This document shows positions 7,849 to 18,352 of a stretch of 32,892 nt of DNA, one piece after another. The DNA is from Ectopseudomonas mendocina. Its GTDB lineage: Bacteria > Pseudomonadota > Gammaproteobacteria > Pseudomonadales > Pseudomonadaceae. Position 1 is the stretch's first letter; every line of letters starts with the position of its first letter. The notes below the pieces were generated by a model, which had not been told where the DNA came from, made no database searches, and saw nothing but the letters and a program-made list of their open reading frames with translations. The stretch is taken from contig NZ_VRYE01000054.1 of assembly GCF_008041835.1 (NCBI RefSeq), positions 1 to 32,892 of the forward strand. Direction: 5' to 3'. Both the position numbers and the translations under genes were made by a program.

Positions 7849-9225
7849 GTGAGCATGCCCCTTCTTCGCCCTGCTCTGCTCGGCCTCGCCGTCAGCGCCA
7901 CGCTGGCCGGCTGCGCCGGCCTGCCGGATGAGCGCCTGGCCCGCGAAGCCCTGCAGAGCGGTGATCAGCAGACTGCCGAATGGCATTTCCGCCAGCTCGC
8001 CGAGATGGGCTACAGCGACGCGCAGATCGGCCTGGCCGACATCTACGCAGCGGGCGGCCAGACCCAGGATCTGGATGAGGCCGAGCGCATCTACCGCCAG
8101 GCCCTGGACGGTTCGCCACGGGCCAAGGCGCGCCTCGGCAAGCTGCTGGCGCGCAAGCCCGGCAGCACCCAGGCCGAGCGCCGCGAGGCCGCCGAACTGC
8201 TGGAAAGCGCAGCCCAGGCCCGCGAGCCCAGTGCGCTGCTGCCGCTGACCGAACTCTACCTGTTCTACCCACAGGACTTTCCCGCCATGAACCTCGCGCA
8301 ACGTATCCAAGACTGGCGCCAGCAGGGCCTGCCGCAGGCAGAGCTGGCGCAGATTCTTCTGTATCGCACCGATGGCACCTACGACCAGCACCTGGGCGAG
8401 ATCGAGCGCATCTGCCAGGCACGTCTGGCCAGCAACGACGCGTGCTACGCCGAACTGGCCACCGTGTACCAGAAGCAGAACCGCGAAGACGACCGCCAGA
8501 CGCTGATCGACCAGCTGCTGGCGGGCTACCGCGTCGGCAATGTTTCGCCCAACCAGGTCGAGTCCGTGGCTCAAGTCCTCAGCGACCCCGAGCTGGGCCA
8601 GCCGCAACCGCAGCAGGCGCAGGACCTGCTCGAGGCCATCGCGCCGAACTACCCGGCCGCCTGGGTCAGCCTGGCGCGCCTGCTCTACGACTATCCGGGC
8701 CAGGGCGACATCGACACCCTGCTCGGCTACCTGGAGAAGGGCCGCGAGGCCGCCCTGCCACGTGCCGAACTGCTGCTCGGCCGCCTGTACTACGAAGGCA
8801 AGCTGCTCCCGCAGCAGCCGAAGAAGGCCGAAGAGCACCTGCGCAAGGCAGCGCCCAGCGAGCCCAGCGCCAGTTACTACCTGGGGCAGATCTACCTGCG
8901 TGGCTACCTCGGCGAGGTCTACGCCCAGCAGGCGCTCGACCACCTGCTCAGCGCTGCGCGCGCCGGCCAGCTCAGCGCCGACTTCGCCCTGGCGCAGATG
9001 TTCAGCCAGGGTCGCGGGGTCAAGCCCAACCCGGTCAACGCCTACGTATTCAGCCAACTGGCCCTGCCGCGCAACACGCCGCCGACCTTCGAGCTGGCCC
9101 ATGCAGTGGCGCAGAGCCTGACCCCGGCACAACTGGCCGAGGGCCAACGCCTGCTGCGCGAGGAGCGTGATGCCCGCGGCATCGTCCTGCAGCAGCAGGC
9201 CGCCCTGCAGGTCAGCCAGCCATGA
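7849..9225 (+). CDS. algK: Alginate export lipoprotein AlgK
   Basis: Periplasm-facing outer-membrane lipoprotein of 458 residues made mostly of TPR/Sel1-like helical repeats. It helps place the AlgE porin and scaffolds AlgX and the polymerase. The signal peptide ends in the lipobox LAGC, with C22 the lipidated residue. The start is GTG at 7849: AAGGAG at 7835-7840 lies 8 nt before it, whereas the alternative ATG at 7855 would be 14 nt away. Repeats such as [22 protein letters not shown] and [13 protein letters not shown] are visible. Its stop overlaps the algE start (ATGA). Confidence 0.95.
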   Translation: MSMPLLRPALLGLAVSATLAGCAGLPDERLAREALQSGDQQTAEWHFRQLAEMGYSDAQIGLADIYAAGGQTQDLDEAERIYRQALDGSPRAKARLGKLLARKPGSTQAERREAAELLESAAQAREPSALLPLTELYLFYPQDFPAMNLAQRIQDWRQQGLPQAELAQILLYRTDGTYDQHLGEIERICQARLASNDACYAELATVYQKQNREDDRQTLIDQLLAGYRVGNVSPNQVESVAQVLSDPELGQPQPQQAQDLLEAIAPNYPAAWVSLARLLYDYPGQGDIDTLLGYLEKGREAALPRAELLLGRLYYEGKLLPQQPKKAEEHLRKAAPSEPSASYYLGQIYLRGYLGEVYAQQALDHLLSAARAGQLSADFALAQMFSQGRGVKPNPVNAYVFSQLALPRNTPPTFELAHAVAQSLTPAQLAEGQRLLREERDARGIVLQQQAALQVSQP

Positions 9226-10679
9226 ACAAGGATGCACGCATGCAGTTGAACAAAATCGTCAGCCAGCTGGGTCTGAGCGCCAGTCTGCTGGCCGCGAGCG
9301 CTGCCTGGGCGGCGGATGCGCCGAAGAATTTCGGCCTGGATGTGAAGATCACCGCGCAATCGGAAGACGACCGCGACCTCGGCACCCGCTCGGGTGGTGA
9401 CGTCAACGGTATCGGTCTTGATCTGCGCCCCTGGGTCTACGGCGAGCGTGGCGACTGGAGCGCCTTCGCCATGGGCCAGGCGGTTACCGCCACCGACACC
9501 ATCGAAACCGACCCGCTGCAGGATGACGGCGAAGGCAGCGAACAACGCAGCGACGCACGCCAGCCGGACAAGAGCTACCTGGCCATGCGCGAATTCTGGG
9601 TCGATTACGCCGGCCTCACCGCCTACCCGGGTGAACACCTGCGCGTCGGCCGTCAGCGTCTGCGCAGCAACGAAGGTACCTGGTGGGACACCAATATCGA
9701 AGCCGTCAATTGGCGCTTCGATACCACCCTGCTGCAAGCCACGGTCGGCGTTGCCGAGCGCTTCTCCGATTACCGCACCGACCTCGATGACCTGGCACCC
9801 GAAGACGAAGATCGCCAGCACTTCTTCGCCGGCCTCGACTACCAGTGGACGCCCGGCCACCGCATCGGCGCCAAGCTGCACCACAGCCGCGACGACGGCC
9901 GCCTGGCCAATCCTGGCGAGCGTGTCGACGAACTGAGCAAACGCTACACCGGCGACCTCACCTGGTTCGGCCTGCATGCCGACGGCGGCTTCTTCGAGCG
10001 CAATTCGCGCAATCGTCTCAACTACTGGGCGCAGCTGACCTGGCTGCAAGGCGATACCGATCAGCTGCAGCAGGAAGTGGTCGGCAATGACCGTATCGCC
10101 ACCGGCTCGCGCAGCCAGGATGTCGACGCCTGGGCGATGGACCTGGGCCTGCGCTACAGCCTCGACGACAACTGGAAGATCGGCGCCGCCTATGCCCGTG
10201 GTAGCGGCGGTGGCGATGAAGGCAAGTCGCGCCAGTTCATGCAGACCGGCCTGCACAGCAACCGCGCCAACTTCACCGGCGTCGAATCGCGCCTGCACCG
10301 TTACGGCGAGGCCTTCCGCGGCGAACTGTCGAACCTGCAGGTGGCCAGTGCGTTCAGCTCCTGGCAGCTAGGCGAGGACTACGACGCCAGCGTCGTCTAT
10401 CACCGTTTCTGGCGTGTCGATGGCGACCAGGACGTCGGCGACAGCGGCATCACCGCACCGCTGGTAGCGGGCGAGAAAGACATCGGCCAGGAAGTCGACC
10501 TGGTGCTGACCCGCTACTTCAAGCAGGGCCTGCTGCCGGCCACCGTCGCCGAACAACTGGATGATCGCTCGGCCCTGGTACGCCTGCGCGCCGGCGTGTT
10601 CCTGCCGGGCGACGCCTACGGCAGCGGTACCGATTCGGTAATGCACCGCGCCTTCGTCGACTTCATCTGGCGCTTCTGA
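9222..10679 (+). CDS. algE: Outer-membrane alginate porin AlgE
   Basis: An outer-membrane beta-barrel (18 strands in the P. aeruginosa protein) through which alginate leaves the cell. It has 485 residues with an N-terminal signal peptide cleaved after AAWA (about residue 30). The mature start [12 protein letters not shown] and the C-terminal FVDFIWRF, ending in phenylalanine as is usual for outer-membrane barrels, are characteristic. The start at 9222 overlaps the algK stop (ATGA), suggesting translational coupling. An in-frame ATG at 9240 has AAGGA 7 nt upstream and is a real alternative; it would shorten the signal peptide by six residues. Confidence 0.95.
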   Translation: MNKDARMQLNKIVSQLGLSASLLAASAAWAADAPKNFGLDVKITAQSEDDRDLGTRSGGDVNGIGLDLRPWVYGERGDWSAFAMGQAVTATDTIETDPLQDDGEGSEQRSDARQPDKSYLAMREFWVDYAGLTAYPGEHLRVGRQRLRSNEGTWWDTNIEAVNWRFDTTLLQATVGVAERFSDYRTDLDDLAPEDEDRQHFFAGLDYQWTPGHRIGAKLHHSRDDGRLANPGERVDELSKRYTGDLTWFGLHADGGFFERNSRNRLNYWAQLTWLQGDTDQLQQEVVGNDRIATGSRSQDVDAWAMDLGLRYSLDDNWKIGAAYARGSGGGDEGKSRQFMQTGLHSNRANFTGVESRLHRYGEAFRGELSNLQVASAFSSWQLGEDYDASVVYHRFWRVDGDQDVGDSGITAPLVAGEKDIGQEVDLVLTRYFKQGLLPATVAEQLDDRSALVRLRAGVFLPGDAYGSGTDSVMHRAFVDFIWRF

Positions 10680-10690
10680 GGGATCGAATC

Positions 10691-12226
10691 ATGCAACCCA
10701 ACGGCTTAGCCCTACCCCTGCTGCTCGGCGCGCTGTGCCTCACCGCGCCCCTGGCCCAGGCCAACCCGACGCAGCACCAGTTCGACTACCGCGTGCGCAG
10801 CGCCCCGGCGGACGAACTGCATATGGAAGCGCCCAAACTGCCGGACCTGTCCGGCTACACCAAGGAGGCCGTGCTGGCCAAGATCCCGCGTGAACAACGC
10901 GGTCAGGTGGTGGTGCGGCGCATGCTGCGCCAGGACGCGCTGAAGGATTTCACCGGTGGCAACGAGCGCCTGCGCGAGTGGATCAAGCGCCAGCAGGGCA
11001 TGCCCCAGGCGATCTTCATCGAAGGTGGTCTGGTCACCGCTCAGGATCTGGCCAAGGCGCTGCCTGACAGCCAGTTCGCCGAGCAGGAGCCGGGCGTGTA
11101 CATCGCCCGCCTGCCCATCGTCGTCGCCGAGGGCGCGACGCTGCATGTGGGCAAGGAAACCCGAGAGCTGCGCCTGTCGCAGGAGCGCGGTTCGTTCCTG
11201 GTCAACGATGGCCAGATGTTCCTCACCGACACCCGCGTCACCGCCTGGCGCGAGGCCGACAACGGCCCGGCGACCATGCGCGACAACGGCAAGGAGTTCC
11301 GCCCGTTTCTGGTGTCCTGGGGCGGCAGCGAGCTGTATATCGCCAGCAGCGTGCTGACCAGCCTGGGCTACGACAATTCCAAGTCCTACGGCGTGTCGAT
11401 CACCCAGTACACACCGAGCATGCACGAGCGCCTGCAACGTGAAGAGCCGACCGGCTGGCTGATCGATTCCGAGTTCGTCGACCACTGGTACGGCTTCTAC
11501 TGCTACGAAGCGCAGAACGTGGTGATCAAGGGCAACACCTACCGCGACAACATCGTCTACGGCATTGACCCGCATGACCGCTCGCACGGCCTGATCATCG
11601 CCGAGAACACCGTGTTCGGTACCAAGAAGAAGCACGGCATCATCATCTCGCGCGAGGTCAACGACAGCTGGATCATCAACAATGAAAGCTACGACAACAA
11701 GCTCTCCGGCATCGTTATCGACCGTAACAGCGAGCACAACCTGATCGCTTACAACCGCGTGCACGGCAACCATGCCGACGGCATCACCCTGTACGAAAGC
11801 GGCGACAACCTGCTGTGGGGCAACCAGGTGCTGCGCAACCAGCGCCATGGCATCCGCATCCGCAACAGCGAGAACATTCGTCTGTACGACAACCTCTCGG
11901 CGATGAACCAGCTGACCGGCGTGTACGGCCACATCAAGGACCTGTCCGACACCGACCGCGACCTGGACCTCGACCCGTTCGATACCAAGATCTCGATGAT
12001 CATCGTCGGCGGCACTTTGGCCGGTAACGGCTCCAGCCCGATCAACATCGACTCGCCGCTGTCGGTCGAGCTGTACCGCGTGAAGATGCTTGCCCCGCGC
12101 AAGAGCAGCGGCATCCAGCTCGCCGGCATCCTCGGCGAAAAACAGGACGAAATCCTCGACCTCATGGTGCGCCAGCGCCTACCCGTGCTGATCGATCCGA
12201 TCGAGCCCGAGAAACTGACCAATTGA
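10691..12226 (+). CDS. algG: Mannuronan C-5-epimerase AlgG
   Basis: Periplasmic enzyme that converts some mannuronate residues of the polymer to guluronate. It has 511 residues, with a signal peptide cleaved after AQA (about residue 24). The right-handed parallel beta-helix is visible as repeated N-rich turns (ENTVFGTK, NNESYDN, YNRVHGNHADGI, WGNQVLRNQRHGI). The catalytic DPHDR motif is at residues 293-297, within the groove of the helix; H295 is the expected general base. AlgG is also part of the scaffold that shields the polymer from AlgL. It lies 11 bp after algE. Confidence 0.96.
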   Translation: MQPNGLALPLLLGALCLTAPLAQANPTQHQFDYRVRSAPADELHMEAPKLPDLSGYTKEAVLAKIPREQRGQVVVRRMLRQDALKDFTGGNERLREWIKRQQGMPQAIFIEGGLVTAQDLAKALPDSQFAEQEPGVYIARLPIVVAEGATLHVGKETRELRLSQERGSFLVNDGQMFLTDTRVTAWREADNGPATMRDNGKEFRPFLVSWGGSELYIASSVLTSLGYDNSKSYGVSITQYTPSMHERLQREEPTGWLIDSEFVDHWYGFYCYEAQNVVIKGNTYRDNIVYGIDPHDRSHGLIIAENTVFGTKKKHGIIISREVNDSWIINNESYDNKLSGIVIDRNSEHNLIAYNRVHGNHADGITLYESGDNLLWGNQVLRNQRHGIRIRNSENIRLYDNLSAMNQLTGVYGHIKDLSDTDRDLDLDPFDTKISMIIVGGTLAGNGSSPINIDSPLSVELYRVKMLAPRKSSGIQLAGILGEKQDEILDLMVRQRLPVLIDPIEPEKLTN

Positions 12227-12237
12227 TGAGGCCAACG

Positions 12238-13659
12238 ATGATCCCATCACCCTTCAAGTCCCTTTCCCTGGCCGTGGCCTGTGCCCTGGCCAGCACCGCC
12301 CTGCAGGCGCAAGAGCGCCAGGCGCCGCAGTATCAGGTCGAAGACTGCTGCTCGCTGTGCCCGGCTGCGCACGACGCCAGCCGCTACACCACCAACTACA
12401 TGAAGAACTTCGTCACCCTGCTCGATGCCGAGGAAGGCTGGCTGTTTCGCAGCGTCGAAGACCTGCGCACCGAGTTCGGCACCAGTGAAGTCGGCTACCA
12501 GCGCCTCAAGGAGCTGCGTGACGGCCTCAAGCAGCGCGGCGTGGAGCTGGTGGTGGTCTACCAACCGACCCGCGGCCTGGTCAATCGCAACAAGCTGTCG
12601 CCCGCCGACTACCAGCGCTTCGACTACGACAAGGCGCTGCGCAACTACCGCCAGGCGCTGAGCCGCTTCGAGCAACTGGGTATCTGGGTCCCGGACCTGA
12701 CCCCGCTGACCGACGAAAGCAGCGACAAGGAGTTCTATTTCCGCCGCGACCAGCACTGGACGCCCTACGGTGCCGAGCGCACCGCACGCCTGGTGGCCGA
12801 GACGGTCAAGCGCATCCCCGGTTTCGAAGATATTCCGCAGAAGGAATTCGTCACTGAACGCATCGGCCTGATGGGCAAGACCGGCACCATGCAGAACGTC
12901 GCCAGCCAGCTGTGCGGCACCGGCTACGCGGTGCAATACGTCGATCAGTTCATCACTGAACCGAAAGACGCCAGCGATGGCGACGCGCTGTTCGGCGACG
13001 AGAGCAGCCCGAAGATCACCCTGGTCGGCACCAGCCACAGCGGCAAGAACTACAACTTCGGCGGCTTTCTCGAAGAGTACCTGGGCACCGACGTGCTCAA
13101 CGCTGCCTTCCCAGGCGGCGGCCTGGAAGGCGCGATGCTCGAGTACCTGGCCAGCGATGCCTTCCAGAACGACCCACCGCATGTCCTCATCTGGGAGTTC
13201 TCGCCGCTCTACGACCTGGCTTCCGACCGCATCCACCGCCAGCTGATGGCCAGCCTGAACAACGGCTGCAGCGGCCAGACCGAGGTGCTCGCCAGCGAGA
13301 AGCGCCTGCACCCGGGCAGCAACGAAATCCTCGTCAATGGCGAGAACAAGCTGCTGACCCTGGCCGGCAATCGCCACCAACTCGACCTGCGCTTCAGCGA
13401 CCCTGCGGTCAAGCGCGTCGACGCCACCATCTGGTACCTCAACGGCCGCCGCGAACAGCTCAAGCTGGAGAAACCCAACACCGTCGATACCGACGGGCGT
13501 TTCACCGTCGAGTTGCGCGACGAGCCGGGCTGGGGTGAGCAGAACTTCTTCGCCCTGGAAATCCAGAAGCCCGAAGACAGCGCCGACGACCTGAAAGTCC
13601 AGGCCAGCCTGTGCCAACGCCCGAGCGGCGCCAGCCAGCAAGTCGCGCGGCACGATTGA
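12238..13659 (+). CDS. algX: Alginate O-acetyltransferase AlgX
   Basis: Periplasmic protein that transfers acetyl groups onto alginate and binds the chain through a C-terminal carbohydrate-binding module. It has 473 residues. The signal peptide is [19 protein letters not shown] to ALQA. The SGNH-like catalytic residues are D171 and H173 (DQHWTPYG) and S266 (GTSHSG), each three less than the P. aeruginosa numbers I recall. CCSLCP near the mature N-terminus suggests a disulfide. I chose ATG 12238, with GAGG about 6 nt upstream, over ATG 12226 or TTG 12223, which lack a site and overlap the algG stop. Confidence 0.95.
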   Translation: MIPSPFKSLSLAVACALASTALQAQERQAPQYQVEDCCSLCPAAHDASRYTTNYMKNFVTLLDAEEGWLFRSVEDLRTEFGTSEVGYQRLKELRDGLKQRGVELVVVYQPTRGLVNRNKLSPADYQRFDYDKALRNYRQALSRFEQLGIWVPDLTPLTDESSDKEFYFRRDQHWTPYGAERTARLVAETVKRIPGFEDIPQKEFVTERIGLMGKTGTMQNVASQLCGTGYAVQYVDQFITEPKDASDGDALFGDESSPKITLVGTSHSGKNYNFGGFLEEYLGTDVLNAAFPGGGLEGAMLEYLASDAFQNDPPHVLIWEFSPLYDLASDRIHRQLMASLNNGCSGQTEVLASEKRLHPGSNEILVNGENKLLTLAGNRHQLDLRFSDPAVKRVDATIWYLNGRREQLKLEKPNTVDTDGRFTVELRDEPGWGEQNFFALEIQKPEDSADDLKVQASLCQRPSGASQQVARHD

Positions 13660-13669
13660 GGAGGCCACC

Positions 13670-14746
13670 ATGCCTATACGACTCGCTCCCTTGACCCTGA
13701 TGGCCGTGCTGCTCAGCGGCCCAGCCTTCGCCGCACTGCAACCGCCAGCGGGCTACTACGCGGCCGTCGGCCAGCGCGACGGCAAGGCGCCCGCCTGCCC
13801 GGCGGTGCCGCAGCCGTATACCGGAGAGCTGCAGTTCACCAGCAAGTACGAGGGCTCCGACAAGGCGCGCGCCACGCTCAACCGCCAGGCGGAGAAGAAC
13901 TTCCGCAAGCAGACCGAGGGCATCGTCCGCCTGGAGAAGGACGGCGGACGGATGATCACCAGCTACATGCGCACCGGTCAGCCGGAGCGCCTGGAATGCG
14001 CCATCGAATGGCTCGACCAGTGGGCCAGTGCCGATGCGCTGGAGTCCGAGCAGTTCAACCACACCGGCAAGTCGATGCGCAAATGGGCGCTCGGCAGCCT
14101 GGCCGGCGCCTGGCTGCGCCTGAAGTTTTCCGAGTCGCAGCCACTGGCCGCCTACCCGCAGCAGAGCGCACGCATCGAGGCCTGGTTCACCCGCCTGGCC
14201 GAACACACGGTACGCGAGTGGAGCGACCTGCCGCTGCGCAAGATCAACAACCACAGCTACTGGGCCGCCTGGTCGGTGATGGCGGTGGCGGTCATCGATG
14301 ATCGCCGCGACCTGTTCGACTGGTCCGTCAGTCAGTTCCGCATCGCCGCCAATCAGGTCGATGACGAAGGCTACCTGGCCAACGAGATGCGCCGTAGCCA
14401 ACGCGCCCTGGCCTACCACAACTACGCCCTGCCGCCGCTGGCGATGATCGCCGCGTTCGCCAAGGCCAATGAAGTCGACCTGCGCGGCGAGAACCATGGC
14501 GCCCTGCAGCGCCTGGCCGAACGCGTACTGCAAGGTGCGCGCGACCCGGCTGCGTTCGCCCAGCGCACCGGTTCCAAACAGGACATGAGCGAGCTGCGCA
14601 AGGACTTCAAGTACGCCTGGCTGGCGCCCTACTGCAGCCTCTACGCCTGCAGTGAAGAGACCCGCGAACTGAACCAGGAGATGGGGCCGTTCAACAGTTT
14701 CCGCCTCGGTGGCGAGGTGACCCAGGTATTCGGCGGGGGCGGCTAA
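13670..14746 (+). CDS. algL: Alginate lyase AlgL
   Basis: Periplasmic polysaccharide-lyase family 5 enzyme that beta-eliminates poly-mannuronate and clears stray polymer from the periplasm. It has 358 residues, with a signal peptide ending AFA (about residue 23). The (alpha/alpha) toroid active-site motif NNHSYW is present with H195. R242 and Y249 ([12 protein letters not shown]) are at a constant offset of seven from the P. aeruginosa catalytic residues H202, R249 and Y256 as I recall them. It is preceded by GAGGAGG. After it the operon is interrupted by a 199-bp spacer filled with palindromes. Confidence 0.96.
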   Translation: MPIRLAPLTLMAVLLSGPAFAALQPPAGYYAAVGQRDGKAPACPAVPQPYTGELQFTSKYEGSDKARATLNRQAEKNFRKQTEGIVRLEKDGGRMITSYMRTGQPERLECAIEWLDQWASADALESEQFNHTGKSMRKWALGSLAGAWLRLKFSESQPLAAYPQQSARIEAWFTRLAEHTVREWSDLPLRKINNHSYWAAWSVMAVAVIDDRRDLFDWSVSQFRIAANQVDDEGYLANEMRRSQRALAYHNYALPPLAMIAAFAKANEVDLRGENHGALQRLAERVLQGARDPAAFAQRTGSKQDMSELRKDFKYAWLAPYCSLYACSEETRELNQEMGPFNSFRLGGEVTQVFGGGG

Positions 14747-14945
14747 CCCTCTCCCCCGGCCCCTCTCCCGCAAGCGGGCGAGGGGAGAAAGCTACACACC
14801 GTTCAAGCTCCCTCTCCCATTCATGGGAGAGGGTTGGGGAGAGGGCAAGAACCACTCCCTGCGCCCAGTAAGCAGGGCAAACACAAACCCTCCGCTCGCG
14901 GGGGGAAAGGGGGGCGCTGCCCCGGCTGTTCACGGAGAAGCACGG
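14747..14945. repeat. Repeat element between algL and algI
   Basis: Two hairpins sit in the only long gap in the first half of the operon. CCCCTC-T-CCCG (14760-14770) pairs with CGGG-C-GAGGGG (14775-14785). CCCTCTCCCAT (14810-14820) is exactly reverse-complementary to 14823-14833. A further GGGTTGGGGAGAGGGC copy follows at about 14831-14846. The CCCTCTCCC/GGGAGAGGG pattern is a dispersed repeat common in gammaproteobacteria. It could stabilise the upstream mRNA or attenuate the acetylation genes. The algI Shine-Dalgarno GGAG is at 14934-14937. Confidence 0.75.
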
Positions 14946-16397
14946 ATGGTCTTTTCATCCAACGTCTTTTTGTTCCTGTTTCTGCCGATCTTTCTCGGCC
15001 TGTACTACCTGTGCCCGAATCGCGGGCGCAACCTGCTGATCCTGATTGGCAGCTACGCCTTCTATGCCTGGTGGCGGGTGGATTTCCTTCTGCTGTTCGC
15101 GGCCGTGACGCTGTGGAACTACGTCTTCGGCCTGCGCATTCAGGCGCACGCCGGCACACAGGCGGCGCGGCGCTGGGTGGTCGCGGGTGTGGTCGGCAAC
15201 CTGGCCACCCTGGGCTACTTCAAGTACGCCAACTTCGGTGTGGCCAACATCAACGCCGTGCTCGAATCGATGGGGATGGAACCCTTCGTCCTCACTGCGG
15301 TGATCCTGCCGATCGGTATCTCCTTCTACATCTTCCAGTCGATCAGCTACCTGATCGACGTGTACCGCCGCGATACCGAGCCTACGCGCAACCTGATCAA
15401 CTTCGCGGCCTTCATTGCCCTGTTCCCGCAACTGATCGCCGGCCCCGTGCTGCGCTACAAGGACCTGGCCGACCAGTTCACCGACCGTACCCACAGCCTC
15501 GACAAGTTCAGTGAAGGCGCCACGCGCTTCATGCAGGGCTTCGTCAAGAAGGTATTCATCGCCGACAGCCTGGCACCGCTGGTGGACCACTGCTTCGCCC
15601 TGGAAAATCCCAGCACCGGCGATGCCTGGCTGGGCATGATCGCCTACACAGCGCAGCTCTACTTCGACTTCTCCGGCTATAGCGACATGGCCATCGGCCT
15701 GGGCCTGATGATGGGTTTCCGCTTCATGGAGAACTTCAACCAGCCCTATATCAGCCAGTCGATCACCGAGTTCTGGCGGCGCTGGCACATCAGCCTGTCC
15801 ACCTGGCTGCGTGACTACCTGTACGTACCGCTGGGCGGCAACCGTCACGGCACGTTCAACACCTACCGCAACCTGTTCCTGACCATGCTGCTGGGCGGCT
15901 TCTGGCACGGCGCCAACTGGACCTTCCTGATCTGGGGCGCCTGGCACGGCATGTGGCTGGCCATCGAACGCGCCCTCGGCGTGAAAGCCGCACCGATTGT
16001 GTTCAACCCTCTGAAATGGGCCTTCACCCTGCTGCTGGTGATGCTCGGCTGGGTGATCTTCCGCGCCGAGAATCTGGAAGTGGCCGGGCGCATGTATGCC
16101 GCGCTGTTCAGCTTTGCTGACTGGCAGTTGAGCGAGCTGACCCTGGCGCGCATCACCGGGCTGCAGATGGTCACGCTGGTGCTGGCCTGGGTAGTGATCG
16201 CCGTCAACGGCGCCCGCCAGTTCCTCGCCAGCCGCAACCATGAGCCGGGCCTGACCCTGGCCAGCGCCGGCATCGCCCTGCAGGCCGTCGACCTGCGCCT
16301 GGTGGCCATGCGCGGCGCCCTGCTGCTGTTGTTCTGCGTCTCGCTGCTCAAGCTCTCGGCGCAGAGCTACTCCCCCTTCCTGTACTTCCAGTTCTGA
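14946..16397 (+). CDS. algI: Alginate O-acetylation protein AlgI (MBOAT)
   Basis: Multi-pass inner-membrane O-acyltransferase thought to carry acetyl groups across the membrane to AlgJ/AlgX. It has 483 residues beginning MVFSSNVFLFLFLPIF. The MBOAT core motif GGFWHGANWTF contains the invariant histidine at about residue 321. Upstream conserved segments include YFDFSGYSDMAIGLG and FWRRWHISLSTWLRDY. The frame is open from 14823, but GGAG at 14934-14937 and the family N-terminus fix the start at 14946. It looks somewhat shorter than the roughly 520 residues I recall for P. aeruginosa AlgI, but all core motifs are present. Confidence 0.96.
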   Translation: MVFSSNVFLFLFLPIFLGLYYLCPNRGRNLLILIGSYAFYAWWRVDFLLLFAAVTLWNYVFGLRIQAHAGTQAARRWVVAGVVGNLATLGYFKYANFGVANINAVLESMGMEPFVLTAVILPIGISFYIFQSISYLIDVYRRDTEPTRNLINFAAFIALFPQLIAGPVLRYKDLADQFTDRTHSLDKFSEGATRFMQGFVKKVFIADSLAPLVDHCFALENPSTGDAWLGMIAYTAQLYFDFSGYSDMAIGLGLMMGFRFMENFNQPYISQSITEFWRRWHISLSTWLRDYLYVPLGGNRHGTFNTYRNLFLTMLLGGFWHGANWTFLIWGAWHGMWLAIERALGVKAAPIVFNPLKWAFTLLLVMLGWVIFRAENLEVAGRMYAALFSFADWQLSELTLARITGLQMVTLVLAWVVIAVNGARQFLASRNHEPGLTLASAGIALQAVDLRLVAMRGALLLLFCVSLLKLSAQSYSPFLYFQF

Positions 16398-16410
16398 GCG
16401 GAGGCCGACC

Positions 16411-17544
16411 ATGAATCGCCCGATCAAGACCCTGTATGTCGCGCTGTTCGCCCTGCTGCTGTTGCCGGCCAGCCTGCTCGCCCTGACCAAGCTCGCCGAC
16501 TACCACATGCCAGCGCAACCGAGTGTGCTCGACGGCGGCCTGGCCAAGAGCTTCGAGCGTCACTACGACGAGAACTTCCCGCTCAAGCAGGCCGGCATCA
16601 ACCTCTGGGCCGCCGTGGAATACCTGGCATTCGGCGAGGGCCGCAGTGGCCTGGTGATCGGCGAAGACGGCTGGCTGTATTCGGACGAAGAGTTCGATCC
16701 GGTGGTCGACGGTCAGCGTCAGCTGCGCGACAACCTGGCGCTGATCCGTGGTGTACAGCGTCAGCTCGAGGAGCGCGATATCCAACTGATTCTGGCCATC
16801 GTCCCGGCCAAGACGCGTCTGTACCCGGAGCACACCGGTAGCCATCGCCCCAGCGCTCTGCAGCGCAGCCTGTACCCGCGTTTTCACCGCGCGGTGCGCA
16901 ACGCCGGGATCGCCGCGCCGGATCTGCTCGCACCGCTGCAGGCAGCCAAAGCCGACGCCCCGGTGTTCCTGCGTACCGACACCCACTGGACCCCGGAAGG
17001 CGCCGACGTCACTGCCAAGGCGCTGAGTGACGTGGTGCACAGCGCCATGCAACTGCGTGGCGAGCCACAACAGTTCGTCACCGAAACCGTGGAAACCCGC
17101 AAGCACGAAAGCGACCTGACTCGCTTTCTGCCGCTGGCACCGCTGTTCGAAAACCTGATGCCGCAGGCCGACCGTCTGCAGCAGCGAGAGACTCAAGCCG
17201 CCGAAAGCAGTAGCGACGACCTGTTCGGCGACAGCGACCTGCCGGTGACGCTGGTCGGCACCAGCTACAGCGCCAACCCGGCCTGGAACTTCGCAGGCGC
17301 CCTGCGTGAGCACCTGCAGCGCGATCTGGCCAACCACGCCGAGGAAGGCGGCGGCCCGCTGGTCCCGATGCTCAAGTACCTGCAAAGCGACGAGCTCGAG
17401 GACCACCCGCCACAGCTGGTGATCTGGGAATTCCCCGAGCGTTATTTGCCGATGGCCAGCGATTTCACCGATTTCGACCCGCAATGGCTCGCCGCACTCA
17501 AAGACGGCGGCGAGCGCCAGGGGCTGGCTGCTGCCAGTCACTGA
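16411..17544 (+). CDS. algJ: Alginate O-acetylation protein AlgJ
   Basis: Periplasmic, membrane-anchored SGNH-like acetyltransferase related to the AlgX catalytic domain, working with AlgI and AlgF. It has 377 residues with an uncleaved-looking N-terminal hydrophobic segment (about 10-25). The catalytic residues are D190 and H192 (DTHWTPEG) and S285 (LVGTSYS). It carries the same DxH and GTSxS pattern as AlgX three genes upstream, but lacks the C-terminal carbohydrate-binding module. It starts 13 bp after algI with CGGAGG in between. Confidence 0.95.
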   Translation: MNRPIKTLYVALFALLLLPASLLALTKLADYHMPAQPSVLDGGLAKSFERHYDENFPLKQAGINLWAAVEYLAFGEGRSGLVIGEDGWLYSDEEFDPVVDGQRQLRDNLALIRGVQRQLEERDIQLILAIVPAKTRLYPEHTGSHRPSALQRSLYPRFHRAVRNAGIAAPDLLAPLQAAKADAPVFLRTDTHWTPEGADVTAKALSDVVHSAMQLRGEPQQFVTETVETRKHESDLTRFLPLAPLFENLMPQADRLQQRETQAAESSSDDLFGDSDLPVTLVGTSYSANPAWNFAGALREHLQRDLANHAEEGGGPLVPMLKYLQSDELEDHPPQLVIWEFPERYLPMASDFTDFDPQWLAALKDGGERQGLAAASH

Positions 17545-17569
17545 TTCATCCCCCAAGGAGGACTATCCG

Positions 17570-18217
17570 ATGACAACTCAAACCACCCTACGCCGCTTCA
17601 CCCTGGGCGCCTGCGCCCTCGCCCTGGGCCTCGGCATGTGCCAGGCACAGGCCGATGACGGCGCTCTCTATGGACCCAAAGCGCCCAAGGGCTCGGCCTT
17701 CGTCCGCGCCTACAACGCCAGCAGCGCCGAACTCGATGTCAGCGTCGGCCAGACCCAGCTCAAGCAGATATCGCCGCTGGGCTCCAGCGACTTCAAGTTC
17801 CTTCCGGCCGGCAGCTATCAGGCCCAGGTCGGTAACGCGCAGATGGCGGTGGATCTGCAGGCCGCGCGTTACTACACCCTGGTCAGCCAGACCGGCGCCG
17901 AGCCGCGCCTGGTCGAGGAGCCGCCCTTCACCAGCCGCCAGAAAGCGCTGCTGCGTGTCCAGAACCTGACTGACAGCACCCTCAGCCTGAAGACTGCCGA
18001 CGGCAAGACCGCCGTGGTCGCCGACGTCAAACCCGATGGCCGTGGTGACCGCGAGATCAACCCGGTGAAGGTTGGCCTGGCGCTGTTCGACGGCGAGCGC
18101 AAGGTCGCCGACCTGAAACCGGTCACCCTCGGGCGCGGCGAAGTCGTCAGCCTGTTCGTCACTGGCGGTCAGGGCAAGTTGTCGCCGGTATGGGTCAAGC
18201 GCCCCATCGACGGTTGA
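17570..18217 (+). CDS. algF: Alginate O-acetylation protein AlgF
   Basis: Periplasmic accessory protein required for acetylation; a link between AlgJ and AlgX is proposed for the family. It has 215 residues, with a signal peptide cleaved after AQA (about residue 28). It begins DDGALYGPKAPKGSAFVR and consists of two small beta-rich halves (about 30-115 and 120-215). No catalytic motif is visible. It is preceded by AAGGAGG. It is followed by a 262-bp spacer that holds a dispersed repeat before algA. Confidence 0.94.
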   Translation: MTTQTTLRRFTLGACALALGLGMCQAQADDGALYGPKAPKGSAFVRAYNASSAELDVSVGQTQLKQISPLGSSDFKFLPAGSYQAQVGNAQMAVDLQAARYYTLVSQTGAEPRLVEEPPFTSRQKALLRVQNLTDSTLSLKTADGKTAVVADVKPDGRGDREINPVKVGLALFDGERKVADLKPVTLGRGEVVSLFVTGGQGKLSPVWVKRPIDG

Positions 18218-18234
18218 GGAGACTCTGAAATAGC

Positions 18235-18352
18235 CGTCATTCCCGCGCAGGCGGGACAGCGGCTTCATCGCTGAACAGCGCTTGCGCTGGCCCGAAGGGG
18301 AATCATCCAGAACCTGCGTAGTCCCTGGGCTCCCGCCTTCGCGGGAGTGACG
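18235..18352. repeat. Repeat element between algF and algA
   Basis: The ends are inverted: CGTCATTCCCGCG (18235-18247) pairs with CGCGGGAGTGACG (18340-18352) except at one position. Internal pairs include CCCGC/GCGGG and TCCCGCCTTCGCGGGA (18331-18346), itself a hairpin. The element is about 118 bp and looks like a small mobile repeat (MITE- or NEMIS-like CGTCATTCCCGC ends). It is a different family from the repeat between algL and algI. Confidence 0.75.

Noticed and set aside
6664..9237. Very long minus-strand open frame (857 codons) opposite alg44-algK
   Set aside because: A shadow of GC-rich codon usage: alg44 and algK on the plus strand have clear motifs, and the antisense protein is low-complexity Ala/Leu/Gln/Arg-rich.
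14823..14945. Upstream extension of AlgI by 41 residues
   Set aside because: It would translate the repeat region; the Shine-Dalgarno at 14934-14937 and the family N-terminus place the start at 14946.
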